Below are positions 46,298 to 55,315 of a stretch of 64,000 nucleotides of DNA, piece by piece. Position numbers and translations under genes: made by a program. The notes under the pieces are model-generated. The model had not been told where the DNA came from, did not search any database, and saw only the letters and a list, made by a program, of their open reading frames with translations. The stretch's first letter is position 1, and each line of letters begins with the position of its first letter. This DNA is from JAMLHH01 sp964653095. Its GTDB lineage: Bacteria > Bacteroidota > Bacteroidia > Chitinophagales > JADIYW01. The stretch covers positions 1 through 64,000 of the forward strand of contig CAZZEH010000004.1 in NCBI GenBank assembly GCA_964653095.1, read 5' to 3'.

Positions 46298-48196
46298 TTA
46301 CTTCACTTCTTCATATTCTACATCCTGAGGTTCGCTCCCCCCGTCGTTTCCTCCTCCCTGTTCTGCGTCTGCACCTGCATTGGGATCTGCATTTTCTGTA
46401 CCTCCTTGTGCATAGATATCCTGAGAAGCTGCCTGCCATGCATTATTTAAGTTTTCCATTGCCGCATCCAATCCCTCTATGTTCTGTGCAGCATGTAACT
46501 CTTTCACTTTAGTGATAGCTTCTTCCAAAGCCGCTTTCTTGTCGGCGGGAATTTTATCACCAAATTCTTTCAGCTGCTTTTCTGATTGGAAAGCTAAATT
46601 GTCAGCAGCGTTCAATTTTTCCACGCGCTCACGGGCTTCTTTATCAGCTGCCTCATTGGCCTTCGCATCCTGTTTCATTTTCTCAATTTCCTGCTCAGAA
46701 AGGCCTGTACTCGCAGTTATCTTGATATTTTGTTCTTTACCGGTACCTTTATCCTTTGCCGTTACGCTTAAGATACCATTAGAGTCAATGTCAAAAGTAA
46801 CTTCAATCTGAGGTACACCTCTTGGTGCCGGCGGAATATCTGACAAATGGAATCTTCCGATAGAACGGTTGTCTTTGGCCATCTGACGCTCACCCTGCAA
46901 TACATTGATTTCTACTGATGGCTGGTTGTCAGCAGCAGTGGAGAATACTTCAGATTTTTTAGTGGGTATAGTTGTGTTGGACTCAATTAATTTGGTAAAG
47001 ATTCCGCCATAGGTTTCAATACCCAGAGAAAGTGGAGTCACATCCAACAACAAGACATCTTTCACTTCTCCTGTCAGTACACCACCCTGAATTGCAGCAC
47101 CAACTGCTACTACTTCATCCGGGTTCACTCCTCTCGAAGGTTTTTTGCCGAAAAATTTCTCTACAGACTCCTGGATTTTAGGTACTCTTGTAGAACCTCC
47201 TACCAAAATCACCTCGTCAATGTCAGAATTTGTATAGCCTGCATCTTTCATTGCAATACGGCAAGGTTCCAAGGCTCTTTCAACTAATTGATCTATCAGC
47301 TGTTCAAATTTTGCTCTTGAAAGTTTTTTGACCAAGTGCTTAGGGACACCGTCCACCGCAGTCACATAAGGAAGATTGATTTCAGTTTCAGTACCGGAAG
47401 AAAGTTCTATTTTAGCCTTTTCCGCTGCTTCCTTCAGTCTTTGAAGAGCCATTGGATCCTTTCTCAAATCTATTCCTTCGTCTTTTTTAAATTCGTCTGC
47501 CAACCAGTCAATGATTTTATCGTCAAAATCATCCCCACCGAGATTCACATCCCCATTGGTGGCCTTCACCTCAAATACACCATCCCCTAACTCCAGAATA
47601 GAGACATCAAACGTACCACCTCCTAAGTCATAAACCACGATTTTGGCATCTTCTTTCTTTTTATCCAAGCCGTAAGCCAACGCCGCAGCAGTAGGCTCAT
47701 TGATAATTCTTTTTACATCCAAACCTGCAATCAGTCCGGCCTCTTTGGTAGCCTGACGCTCGGAGTCATTGAAGTATGCCGGAACTGTAATTACAGCTTC
47801 CTTAACTTCCTGACCTAAATAATCCTCTGCCATTTTCTTGGCTTTCTGCAAAATGATTGCAGAGATTTCCTGAGGAGTATAAAGTCGGTCATACAACCTC
47901 ACTCTTACCGTATCATTTTCACCTTTTTCAACCTTATACGCTACGCGCGAAGGGTCTATCTCTGAAAATCTTTTACCCATAAATCTTTTAATGGACTGTA
48001 CGGTATGAGTCGGGTTGGTGATAGCCTGACGCTTGGCCGGATCACCTACTTTGCGCTCTCCATTTTCCAAAAATCCGATGATAGAAGGTAAAGTTCTTCT
48101 TCCTTCATCAGTAGTAATGACTACGGGATCATTCCCTTCCATTACCGATACACATGAATTTGTGGTTCCTAAGTCAATTCCTATAATTTTACTCAT
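46298..48196 (-). CDS. dnaK: Molecular chaperone DnaK (Hsp70)
   Basis: 632 residues, standard length. ATPase domain: IGIDLGTTNSCVSVMEG start, VYDLGGGTFDVSILE near 193 and VILVGGSTRVPKIQ near 335. Substrate domain from about 385 (LLLDVTPLSLGIETYGGIFT, ERQMAKDN) and helical lid with a Gly/Asp/Glu-rich tail ending EYEEVK. It folds and protects proteins with DnaJ and GrpE. Neither co-chaperone is adjacent, so it is a single-gene unit with its own terminator. Possible control elements are noted at 48239-48287. Confidence 0.97.
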   Translation of the reverse strand: MSKIIGIDLGTTNSCVSVMEGNDPVVITTDEGRRTLPSIIGFLENGERKVGDPAKRQAITNPTHTVQSIKRFMGKRFSEIDPSRVAYKVEKGENDTVRVRLYDRLYTPQEISAIILQKAKKMAEDYLGQEVKEAVITVPAYFNDSERQATKEAGLIAGLDVKRIINEPTAAALAYGLDKKKEDAKIVVYDLGGGTFDVSILELGDGVFEVKATNGDVNLGGDDFDDKIIDWLADEFKKDEGIDLRKDPMALQRLKEAAEKAKIELSSGTETEINLPYVTAVDGVPKHLVKKLSRAKFEQLIDQLVERALEPCRIAMKDAGYTNSDIDEVILVGGSTRVPKIQESVEKFFGKKPSRGVNPDEVVAVGAAIQGGVLTGEVKDVLLLDVTPLSLGIETYGGIFTKLIESNTTIPTKKSEVFSTAADNQPSVEINVLQGERQMAKDNRSIGRFHLSDIPPAPRGVPQIEVTFDIDSNGILSVTAKDKGTGKEQNIKITASTGLSEQEIEKMKQDAKANEAADKEARERVEKLNAADNLAFQSEKQLKEFGDKIPADKKAALEEAITKVKELHAAQNIEGLDAAMENLNNAWQAASQDIYAQGGTENADPNAGADAEQGGGNDGGSEPQDVEYEEVK

Positions 48197-48238
48197 AACT
48201 CTTAATTTTCAACTTTATCCTATTCCAATCAAGATAAA

Positions 48239-48287
48239 TGCCATCACCTTTATCATGGCAAAATGACATACATAACTGACAAGTCAG
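48239..48287 (-). promoter_or_regulatory. Inverted repeats upstream of dnaK
   Basis: Two dyads lie 43-91 bases upstream of the dnaK ATG: TGCCAT/ATGGCA (48239-48244 and 48255-48260) and CTGAC-AA-GTCAG (48276-48287), with TGACA repeated at 48264 and 48277. No CIRCE element (TTAGCACTC type) is present. They may be binding sites for heat-shock control, but this is a guess from symmetry alone. Confidence 0.3.
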
Positions 48288-48432
48288 CTTATTTAACAGT
48301 AAAAATCTCTGAAAACCTGACATTTTTATGTTTCTCACACACTTCACTACTAATAAGCCTTAATGAGAAGAGAAAATATTCCTACAACTATCTTTTATAA
48401 TCTTTTAACATTAAAGAATCAAAACAAAACAT

Positions 48433-48440
48433 TACCTTTG
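48433..48440 (+). promoter_or_regulatory. Promoter -7 box of tRNA-fMet
   Basis: TACCTTTG, a full TAnnTTTG match, ending 12 bases before the first base of the tRNA. Confidence 0.65.
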
Positions 48441-48452
48441 CACCTACCATAT

Positions 48453-48525
<73 letters not shown>

Positions 48526-48531
48526 CTACTC

Positions 48532-48567
48532 GGGAGTCCTTATAAACAAAGGGCTCCCAACTTTTTA
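48532..48567 (+). terminator. Terminator downstream of tRNA-fMet
   Basis: Hairpin GGGAGTCCTT/AAGGGCTCCC (one G-T pair, 7-base loop) followed by AACTTTTT, 6 bases after the tRNA. It separates the tRNA from the integrase gene. Confidence 0.75.
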
Positions 48568-48597
48568 AGCCTTATTTTTCTCACGGTGGCGTTGTAA

Positions 48598-49830
48598 ATG
48601 GTTAGCAAAAAAGTTAGCACTATGATACAACTATCCAATGACTGCAGGTGTAGTGAGCCGAAGATACACCCGCGCAACTGGGACACCGCCGGAGCAGACG
48701 TGAATAAGAAATGGTACGTCCAGTTTAGATTTTACGATCCCGCTTTTGCGGAAGAATACCCAAAAGGGAAATTCATTGTCCGAAAAGCAAACGTGAACAG
48801 CTTCCGAACTCTCAAAGAAAAAAGAGCTGCCGCAAAGCTGTTGTTAGACGAAATGATACGTCTGCTTTGTGTCGAACATTATAACCCGATCACCGACTCC
48901 TACCCGATACAGGAGGAGATTGATTATCTCATCCACCCGCAGACCGGATTTATAAGAGCTTTGTGGGAGGTGTTTGATACGCTCCGCAAAACACACAGTA
49001 CCATGAGAGATATACGCTCCGTCATTCGGGGAGTCGAGAAAGCCGCCAAACAAATCCGCGTGGCCGAGATACCTGTTTCTGAAATCAAACGCAGACATAT
49101 CAAAATGCTGTTTGCGCAGTGTGCAAAAACAAACAAACGCTGGTCGGCTCACAGACACAACCAGTACCGAACTTATCTGATGATATTATTCAACGAGCTG
49201 ATAGAACTCGAGGCCACAGAAATAGACCCCGTGAGTAAAATCAGAAAACAAAAAATCACAAAAAAAATCAGACCGACTTTGAGCCGGGAAGAAAGACGTC
49301 AGATATACAGTTACCTCCACGATGAGTATTACACTTTTTGGCGCTTTATGGTGATATTCTTTCACAGCGGCTGCCGGGTCATTGAGCTGCTGCGACTCAA
49401 AGGTTCCGATGTAGATATCGGCAAACAAAGAATCAAAGTACTTGTAAAAAAAGGAAGACATTACTCCGAGCAGTGGAGAACAATCAAGGACAGTGCCCTG
49501 CCGCTGTGGGAAGAGGTGATGAAAAACTGTCCGGAGAATGCGTATGTCTTTTCGGTGAGCCTGCAGCCGGGTGTCCGGGACAAACCTATCTGCCGGGAAC
49601 AGATCACAAGGCGCTGGCGGATGCATGTCAAAGAGAAGTTAGGGGTAAAGGCCGATTTCTATTCCCTCAAACACAGTAACTTAGATGAGGTGTCCGAAAT
49701 ACTCAGTGCAAGAGAAGCCGCAAGACTGGCCGGACACAGCTCTGAGGGGGTAACCAGACGATTTTATCTGGTGAATGAAGAGAGGAGAGCACACGATATG
49801 CTGAAAAGCGTGGGGAATTCGTTTTACTAA
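48598..49830 (+). CDS. int: Tyrosine-type site-specific recombinase (phage integrase)
   Basis: 410 residues. A SAM-like core-binding domain (about 110-210) precedes the catalytic domain. FFHSGCRVIELLRLKG holds the first Arg, the box-II region reads FYSLKHSNLDEV, followed by LAGHSSEGVTRRFY with His and the nucleophile Tyr. In box II the usual HxxR is replaced by YxxK; I recall the same YSLKH form in other Bacteroidota phage integrases. It should insert and excise the element at the adjacent tRNA-fMet. The start at 48598 is plausible; MIQLSND at 48622 is an alternative. Its last 4 bases overlap the end of the convergent tail gene. Confidence 0.9.
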   Translation: MVSKKVSTMIQLSNDCRCSEPKIHPRNWDTAGADVNKKWYVQFRFYDPAFAEEYPKGKFIVRKANVNSFRTLKEKRAAAKLLLDEMIRLLCVEHYNPITDSYPIQEEIDYLIHPQTGFIRALWEVFDTLRKTHSTMRDIRSVIRGVEKAAKQIRVAEIPVSEIKRRHIKMLFAQCAKTNKRWSAHRHNQYRTYLMILFNELIELEATEIDPVSKIRKQKITKKIRPTLSREERRQIYSYLHDEYYTFWRFMVIFFHSGCRVIELLRLKGSDVDIGKQRIKVLVKKGRHYSEQWRTIKDSALPLWEEVMKNCPENAYVFSVSLQPGVRDKPICREQITRRWRMHVKEKLGVKADFYSLKHSNLDEVSEILSAREAARLAGHSSEGVTRRFYLVNEERRAHDMLKSVGNSFY

Positions 49831-50228
49831 GGGCTCTTTCCTGCCCCGCCTATACCCGGATTCTTACCTATAGAACCTACGGTAGTGAGTGTAGAGCCTT
49901 TCTTATTATCGGTAATTTCAAAGTCAGTCAGCCCGGACAATTTTTCAAGGACTTCCTCGGCACTGCCCTCGAAAGTTTCTTCTTTTCCTTTTTCATTTTT
50001 ATAGGTGATGCTGAAAGGCTTTGGCAGGCTGTACCCTCGATTGTCAAATTCTTCCGGATTAGTTTCTTCTAACCACTCCATAAATGCCGTAGGTGGTGTG
50101 GCGCGGATTTGAAAGCCTTGAAGGTCTTCATCGGATGAGTAGTCTTTTGCCTTGATTTCAAAAGAGGGAGTAATCACCCAGTCTGACTCAATCCAAGTAC
50201 CGTTTGCTTTTTCTCTGTATATCTTCAT
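49827..50228 (-). CDS. Hypothetical protein at the distal end of the tail-fibre block
   Basis: 133 residues, no family recognised. It starts MKIYREKANGTWIE and has an acidic middle (GSAEEVLEKLSGLTDFEI) and a Gly/Ser-rich tail. Six bases separate it from the BspA-repeat fibre gene upstream, so it is the last gene of that operon. Position suggests a fibre chaperone or a fibre-associated protein, as the gene after the fibre often is in P2-like phages, but sequence does not show this. Confidence 0.7.
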   Translation of the reverse strand: MKIYREKANGTWIESDWVITPSFEIKAKDYSSDEDLQGFQIRATPPTAFMEWLEETNPEEFDNRGYSLPKPFSITYKNEKGKEETFEGSAEEVLEKLSGLTDFEITDNKKGSTLTTVGSIGKNPGIGGAGKSP

Positions 50229-50233
50229 AGTGC

Positions 50234-51670
50234 TTATATTACATTCCAGTTAATTCCTTCTGTCGTCAGCCAGTCCGATATATCTGTGTAACCTTCACCT
50301 ATCAGGTAGTTTTCCAAATCTGTCTTCTGTGTGTTAGTTAAAGTCAAATCCTTTCCGGCAGCCGGATCAAAAGATTCTATCATTTCAGCTAATGCTTCTC
50401 CTGACATTCCGGAGGAAGCACTTAAATGAATGTCCGTGTTGTTTCCGAACAACTTCACACCCGAGACTTTTGTGTCCTTGAAGGCAACCGTCTCCGTGTT
50501 GTTTATCCCACCTCCGGAAACAGACCCCCAATTGACTCCCGCCGCATTGGTAAAATTGATAATAAGGGCCGTTACAGACAATGCTGTATTGTAGAAAGCC
50601 GCCCTTGCATCAGCTACTGAAGAGAGGTCCCAGTTTAACACAAAGCCCTCGGAGTTGAACTTTGGGCACTGCGCTAACATTTTATTTATATCCGTTACAT
50701 TACTCATAGCCCAACCGGACAAATCAGAATTAAATTGAGAGCAGCCACGGAACATACCAGCCATATTAGTCACATTATTCACGTTCCAGCCGGACAAGTC
50801 AGAACTGAATACAGAGCAGCCTTGGAACATGCTGGCCATATCCGTAACGTTACCTACATTCCAGCCGGACAAGTCAGAATTGAATTGAGAACAATTAAAA
50901 AACATGCTGGCCGTATCTGTAACGTTACCTACATTCCAGCCGGACAAGTCAGAATTGAATTGAGAACAGAGACTGAACATGTTGGACATGCTCCCGATGA
51001 TACTTGGCGCTCCTGCATCAGGTTCTATGTGCGTCAAATTCAGAGCCCCTTTAAACATATTAGCAGTGGAGGTAAACTGGTTAGTTCCCCATTTAATTAT
51101 TCTTGTTATTCTCTTGACGTCGTTGTTACTGTTGTAATTAAGCGTGAAGGCTTGCTGAGACTTCGGGATAATAGCTATGTTATACACGCCCAATGGATTA
51201 GTGAACTGTATCGTAACCAATCCGCTTTGGTTAGTGAGAAAATGCCCTTCTGAAGAGCTGATATCCACCTGAGCTCCGCCATTCAGAGGGATTTGAAACT
51301 TTCCGGTAAGGTCGTTACCCGGCAGTGACAGATCAACTTCAAAAATAAAATCATCACTTGACCATAAGTCTGCGAGTTTCTCAGTTGTTTTCAGAGTCAG
51401 TCTTCTCTTGCCTGACAAGATATCCTCCACAGGATAGGGTAGGTCAACTGCTGCTTTAGCTGCGTTACCGGATATAGGGTGGCCGTCATCATCGTTGTCA
51501 TCCCATTCGAGATTCAAGATATTGCCCGTCAATTCACTTCTCAGCGTAACAAACAGATTGTCTATCTCGACATCTCCTTCAGACAGTCGTGCTTCACCCA
51601 CTTTGTCCTCATTCGTATTGACCAAGTCTGCTTTGGTGTCTCTTATAAGGCTGTATTCTTCTCTTGCCAT
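50234..51670 (-). CDS. BspA/DUF285-repeat protein, putative tail fibre or receptor-binding protein
   Basis: 478 residues. The N-terminal ~180 resemble no family I can name. From about 185 to 330 there are tandem 25-residue BspA-type (DUF285) units such as SDLSGWNVGNVTDMASMFQG and the flanking ITRIIKWGTNQFTSTANMFK start. A variable C-terminal region follows (NNTDIHLSASSGM...GYTDISDWL). BspA-like repeats elsewhere are found on bacterial and protist surface proteins that bind ligands. Sitting in a phage tail-fibre block with no signal peptide, the likeliest role is host recognition. Three bases separate it from the upstream gene. Confidence 0.8.
   Translation of the reverse strand: MAREEYSLIRDTKADLVNTNEDKVGEARLSEGDVEIDNLFVTLRSELTGNILNLEWDDNDDDGHPISGNAAKAAVDLPYPVEDILSGKRRLTLKTTEKLADLWSSDDFIFEVDLSLPGNDLTGKFQIPLNGGAQVDISSSEGHFLTNQSGLVTIQFTNPLGVYNIAIIPKSQQAFTLNYNSNNDVKRITRIIKWGTNQFTSTANMFKGALNLTHIEPDAGAPSIIGSMSNMFSLCSQFNSDLSGWNVGNVTDTASMFFNCSQFNSDLSGWNVGNVTDMASMFQGCSVFSSDLSGWNVNNVTNMAGMFRGCSQFNSDLSGWAMSNVTDINKMLAQCPKFNSEGFVLNWDLSSVADARAAFYNTALSVTALIINFTNAAGVNWGSVSGGGINNTETVAFKDTKVSGVKLFGNNTDIHLSASSGMSGEALAEMIESFDPAAGKDLTLTNTQKTDLENYLIGEGYTDISDWLTTEGINWNVI
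50700..50990 (-). repeat. 75-base tandem repeats coding BspA units
   Basis: About four copies of a 75-base unit recur with near-identical stretches, for example CCAGCCGGACAAGTCAGAA in each. They encode 25-residue repeats. High DNA identity between units, beyond what the protein needs, suggests recent duplication or gene conversion and possible copy-number variation. Confidence 0.75.
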
Positions 51671-51672
51671 GA

Positions 51673-52083
51673 TTATGCCTCCTCACATTTAAGTCTGAGT
51701 AAAACTTTAGTCTCCCCTTTTGGGTCTGTAATCTCTACGGACACTTCGCCCGGACTGCCGCTCAGAGCTCCGTTGACTTTGCTCTGAGCGCCTGTCTTAC
51801 CCGTGTGATCGAAGTAAATCACGCCGTTAATTTTCACGATAAACTCTACCCCAAAAGGGTTGTCAATGCTGTTGACCTTCCAGTCCGCCATCCGCATGAT
51901 GGACGCTTTCTCTGCCACACTTTCAAAATATAGGGTGTGGTTGAAGTTTGTACCGATCAATAACTCTTCGGCATAGTCTGCCACGGCAAAAAGCACTTCT
52001 CTGGTTTTTTGCGGAGTGATATCCCGGGTGATGTTGTCGCTTATTTTGGTGTTGATGGTGTTATTTAAAGCAGGTCTGCTCAT
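51673..52083 (-). CDS. Hypothetical tail-associated protein
   Basis: 136 residues (MSRPALNNTINTKISDNITRD start). No family recognised. It contains a strand-rich second half (FGVEFIVKINGVIYFDHTGK) and no signal peptide. It lies two bases from the upstream collar-domain gene and two from the BspA-type gene, so it is cotranscribed with both. A structural or adaptor role at the fibre base is plausible by position only. Confidence 0.7.
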   Translation of the reverse strand: MSRPALNNTINTKISDNITRDITPQKTREVLFAVADYAEELLIGTNFNHTLYFESVAEKASIMRMADWKVNSIDNPFGVEFIVKINGVIYFDHTGKTGAQSKVNGALSGSPGEVSVEITDPKGETKVLLRLKCEEA

Positions 52084-52086
52084 AGC

Positions 52087-53034
52087 TTATATTTTTATAA
52101 GGGTTAACAATCCCACGTTCATCGGACGGGTTTCGTTGCTGCCGGTAGCTCCCGTTTTTTTTGTAGGCCCGTTATGGGCTGAAGTGTCTTCTGGATTCTC
52201 AGCTGATAAGGTTGTCGTCTGTCCGGTCTGTGCGTGTAATCTCGATTTGTTATATATATCATGGTCGTGAGCTTTTATTGCATCATATTCAAATGATCCG
52301 GGAAGGGATGACAGCCGGTATAAGTCCTCTCCTCTACCGTTATCCAATCCCCGGATAAACATAGCTCTCAGGTCGGGGACTCTGAAAGTTGTCGTGCCGT
52401 TTCCTTTAGAGAAATATCCTTTTGAGGATAGGGGATGTCCCCACCAAGTTGCATCATCTACCAAACCCCCGAGACTGCCGGCATAATCCCACAGTCTCGG
52501 ATAGTTCGTTCTGTTGAGTAACTGCCCGGCGGCTTCTACGGTACCCGGGAGAACTTTGTATCCGTAGGTCACTTCGCCCACCTGTGCAATACGGGTGTTA
52601 CTCGTCAGTATGTGCCAGTTGGTGCCGTCATTATACACGGCGAGGGATTCCAAAGCGGCGAGATAAAACGTCAGTCCTGTGCCTGTTATTTTAATGATTT
52701 GAATAGCTTCTTTTGTCCTGAAATGAATGACTCCGTGTGTTCTCGCATTGGCGGGGTCGGGTAAGATCACCTGACCATAATCGCCATCCAAAACGTATAA
52801 GGTCTCTGTACCCGCGTCCGGTATGGTCCGGGCAAATCCCATGACGAAGGAGTAATCGACTATTGTCAACACGCTCATCATATTGTTTCTAAGCCACAGC
52901 GTCCTGTTGGCAAGCTGCTGTGCGGCTTTATTGCTCACACCACCACTCGCAGGGTCTCCTCCGCGTACCGGGTCAGACTCTTCGAGCTGGTAGATCGTGG
53001 CTTCCCACTGTGATGTTTCTGAAATAATTGCCAT
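52087..53034 (-). CDS. Tail-fibre protein with phage collar domain
   Basis: About 315 residues from ATG 53034 (MAIISETSQWEATIYQLEES). The N-terminal part carries AAQQLANRTLWLRNNM, a pattern of P2-like and lambdoid fibre proteins where the fibre attaches. The C-terminal half is a phage collar (microcystin-dependent-protein-like) domain: VEAAGQLLNRTNYPRLWDYA, GNGTTTFRVPDLRAMFIRGLD, then an AHDHD turn, ending RPMNVGLLTLIKI. The frame is open to 53115, but that extension runs through intergenic repeat and is not part of the protein. A second fibre-like gene (BspA) follows. Confidence 0.85.
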   Translation of the reverse strand: MAIISETSQWEATIYQLEESDPVRGGDPASGGVSNKAAQQLANRTLWLRNNMMSVLTIVDYSFVMGFARTIPDAGTETLYVLDGDYGQVILPDPANARTHGVIHFRTKEAIQIIKITGTGLTFYLAALESLAVYNDGTNWHILTSNTRIAQVGEVTYGYKVLPGTVEAAGQLLNRTNYPRLWDYAGSLGGLVDDATWWGHPLSSKGYFSKGNGTTTFRVPDLRAMFIRGLDNGRGEDLYRLSSLPGSFEYDAIKAHDHDIYNKSRLHAQTGQTTTLSAENPEDTSAHNGPTKKTGATGSNETRPMNVGLLTLIKI

Positions 53035-53040
53035 AGTTTT

Positions 53041-53118
53041 GTTAGTTGAAAGTTGAGAATTGAAAATTGAAAATTGAAAGTGACGACGGACCACGGACGA
53101 CTGACCGCAGACCACCCC
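53041..53118. repeat. Tail-operon repeat R1
   Basis: AT-rich block (TTGAAAATTGAAAATTG) then a GC-rich block made of GACCAC heptamers (GGACCACGGACGACTGACCG). It lies between two tail genes, directly upstream of the collar-fibre start. It is the shortest copy, without the CTTCGACAGGCTCAGTG core. Confidence 0.75.
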
Positions 53119-53126
53119 CGCAGATG

Positions 53127-53573
53127 TTAGTTAATTGTGATGGTCCAAATGCCGGTGATAATAATATCAGAGGTCTTCGATATCGCGCTTCTGGTCTTTC
53201 TGCTAAACAGGGTGCCGTCATCATTGAGCAGTCCGAATTCTGTGATTTCAAATCCGTTGGCTTCTCCGGAAGCGATGCTGAAAGAGAACTGGACTTTGTT
53301 GTCGGCCGGGTAAGTGACGGCATCGACCGGCTTGTCAAATTGGTTTGTCAGTAAAGAGTCTGCCACCGCCGGAGCAGATGTTCCTTCTCCTACCGCTATC
53401 GTATTCACTTTCTTACCGGCAGCATCTCCGCCGATTAATTTGGCGACATTCTTTCTGCCCAGGTCCACGACAAGGTTATTGGCTTCGTACTTCTCTATAA
53501 GAGCGCCGTCTGCCCTGTGTATCCGCAGTCGCAGGGTGCCTTCTGCCTTAATATTTTCATTCATTTTATCCAT
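53127..53573 (-). CDS. Hypothetical baseplate/fibre-region protein
   Basis: 148 residues. Rich in beta strand with a repeated Ala/Gly-Thr pattern (NTIAVGEGTSAPAVADSLLT); EITEFGLLNDDGTLFSR and IIITGIWTITIN resemble segments seen in phage fibre N-terminal and fibre-associated proteins. It lies two bases after the I-like gene and before repeat R1, so it belongs to the baseplate-fibre transition. Exact function unknown. Confidence 0.7.
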   Translation of the reverse strand: MDKMNENIKAEGTLRLRIHRADGALIEKYEANNLVVDLGRKNVAKLIGGDAAGKKVNTIAVGEGTSAPAVADSLLTNQFDKPVDAVTYPADNKVQFSFSIASGEANGFEITEFGLLNDDGTLFSRKTRSAISKTSDIIITGIWTITIN

Positions 53574-53575
53574 TG

Positions 53576-54217
53576 TTATGAGTTGTCAATAATTGTCAAT
53601 TCCAGTACATCACCGTCCGGGCTGTGGTCATACTCTCCGTCATAATCGCCGGTGCCGTCGTATATCAGTCCTGCAGAGGTGAAGATGCTGTCTTCGTACA
53701 GGTCTCCGGCAGATTCATAGCTGGTGTCTGTAATGGTCAAAGTGTCTGAGAAGTCCACTTTGAACTGTATGCCCATCAGGTGACTTCTTACATTTTTGTA
53801 CTCATTAATCATCTGCACTGCTTCCGCTATCTGGTCTGTGTTGATGGTCTGCACTCCCGCACCCAATTGGATGGTGAAACCTGCCCAATGAGTCACGTGT
53901 TCCGTAATCATCGCATCCGGATAGCCGATAGTCCTGAGTGCTTCTTTCACAGCCCAGACAGTACCTTTGAACCGGTGCAGCTCTATGGCTTTTTTGAGCA
54001 GCTCTCTTCTTTTTTCTTCCGTATCTGCCAGCTTCCAGCCCTTATAGCCCATCACGTCAAACTGCTCCGCAAGAAGGATCAATGCTTTTTCACCCACGGT
54101 GTCGATGAGGTAGATTAAAAGTTTATCCAGCTCTAAGTCTGCCAAACGCTTCTTCATCAGCAGGTCAAAGACTGCAATGTGTGGCTTCAGGATGCTATGT
54201 GGCAGTAGGTTACTCAT
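53576..54217 (-). CDS. Phage tail protein I-like baseplate protein
   Basis: About 213 residues from ATG 54217 (MSNLLPHSILKPHIA). The order LLYLIDTVGEKALILL-like helix, KGWKLADTEEKRRELLKKAI, HRFKGTVWAVKEALRTIGYP is the recognisable core of P2 gpI family proteins. In P2 it is part of the baseplate arm. It overlaps the J gene end by 8 bases, as in P2 order J-I. The C-terminal ~60 residues are acidic and of lower complexity (DGTGDYDGEYDHS). Confidence 0.85.
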   Translation of the reverse strand: MSNLLPHSILKPHIAVFDLLMKKRLADLELDKLLIYLIDTVGEKALILLAEQFDVMGYKGWKLADTEEKRRELLKKAIELHRFKGTVWAVKEALRTIGYPDAMITEHVTHWAGFTIQLGAGVQTINTDQIAEAVQMINEYKNVRSHLMGIQFKVDFSDTLTITDTSYESAGDLYEDSIFTSAGLIYDGTGDYDGEYDHSPDGDVLELTIIDNS

Positions 54218-55313
54218 CTGAATATCCGACGACATTAACGGTTATAGAATCGCAGATGGCCACTTCTTCAGGGTTGATGACCTGAGTAGATGCCGGCTGT
54301 GTCACAGCGACACTGTACACCTGATTCTGCATGCTTTTTCTGATGATAGCTTCTAAGACTACATCTAATCCCAGACCTCTTTTCCTATTGTCTGCGTACT
54401 CTTCTAATTTGCTCTCCACTAAGTCTTTGACATCTGATGCCACCGCTCCGGTGATGAGTGTCAGATCTACTTCTATATCAAAGTGCACAGGAGTAGGTGC
54501 CAGCACATTCACGGTGTCGGTCAGTGGTCTGACTTTATCGGCATTGCACACGGCTGCTACTTCATCCAAAATGGTCTGATTAGGAATACCGCCATCTTCT
54601 AACAGGGGATAGATATTCACGTCTCCGGGAATAGGGGAAGTCACTGCGACATCGACTATTGCGGGATTGGCTGTCCGGGCAAAATATTCGTAAGCTCCTT
54701 TTGAACCTGCATTGCTGAAGCTCTGGGGAGCTAATTTGATTCTTTCTCTGAGTTCATCATCCGCTTCTGCATCCGCTCCGCCTTTGGTCTCATCTGTGTT
54801 TTCAGCACTGAAAAGATAGGGCTGCGGGTCTAAGATGATGACTATATCTCCGGCTGCGTATCCGTTGGCATCTTTGCCTTCCCGGATGCTGACAGCGTTC
54901 ACAGTCACTTCATCTATATTGGATGCTACAGATACGCTGCTGTCGGTGACAAAGACTGCCTGACCATCTGTGGACTGTATCCTGATTCCTGCCGGGATAA
55001 GAAGTGCTCCGTGTCCGGGTACTAAAGTCATTTTGACCGGACAGACGGCAGCAGAAGAGGTGAGTCGCCTCACCCCTACCAGCTGACCGAGATAGTCCAG
55101 GAAGGGTGCCCGGGAGAATTCAACAAGGTTCTGGTTGGCCGCCTCGTTGATCTGAATGCGTAAAAGATACTCCCTGTATGCAAATGCGTTGATCAGCAAT
55201 TGCTCTACCTGCCCCGGATGGAGGACTCTTCCTGTCATCTGCTCATAGTCAGCTTTGATGCTGTCCTTAATCGCTTTCGGATTTATGTCTATGTATTGTG
55301 GTTGCTCTGCCAT
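54210..55313 (-). CDS. Baseplate J/gp47 family protein
   Basis: 367 residues, close to usual length. Features: PQYIDINPKAIKDSIKADYE start, LVEFSRAPFLDYLGQLVGVR (typical J N-terminus), LIPAGIRIQSTDGQAVFVT, GSKGAYEYFARTANPAIVDV, and a C-terminal VDVTLITGA-like segment. It should form the baseplate wedge/arm of a contractile tail. Cotranscribed with gp25-like and I-like genes, in P2 order (W-J-I). Confidence 0.92.
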   Translation of the reverse strand: MAEQPQYIDINPKAIKDSIKADYEQMTGRVLHPGQVEQLLINAFAYREYLLRIQINEAANQNLVEFSRAPFLDYLGQLVGVRRLTSSAAVCPVKMTLVPGHGALLIPAGIRIQSTDGQAVFVTDSSVSVASNIDEVTVNAVSIREGKDANGYAAGDIVIILDPQPYLFSAENTDETKGGADAEADDELRERIKLAPQSFSNAGSKGAYEYFARTANPAIVDVAVTSPIPGDVNIYPLLEDGGIPNQTILDEVAAVCNADKVRPLTDTVNVLAPTPVHFDIEVDLTLITGAVASDVKDLVESKLEEYADNRKRGLGLDVVLEAIIRKSMQNQVYSVAVTQPASTQVINPEEVAICDSITVNVVGYSDE

Positions 55314-55315
55314 GT

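Noticed and set aside
53035..53115. N-terminal extension of the collar-fibre protein
   Set aside because: The extra residues are a translation of repeat R1. The same artefact lengthens the gp25-like (56246-56320) and V-like (57951-58115) frames.
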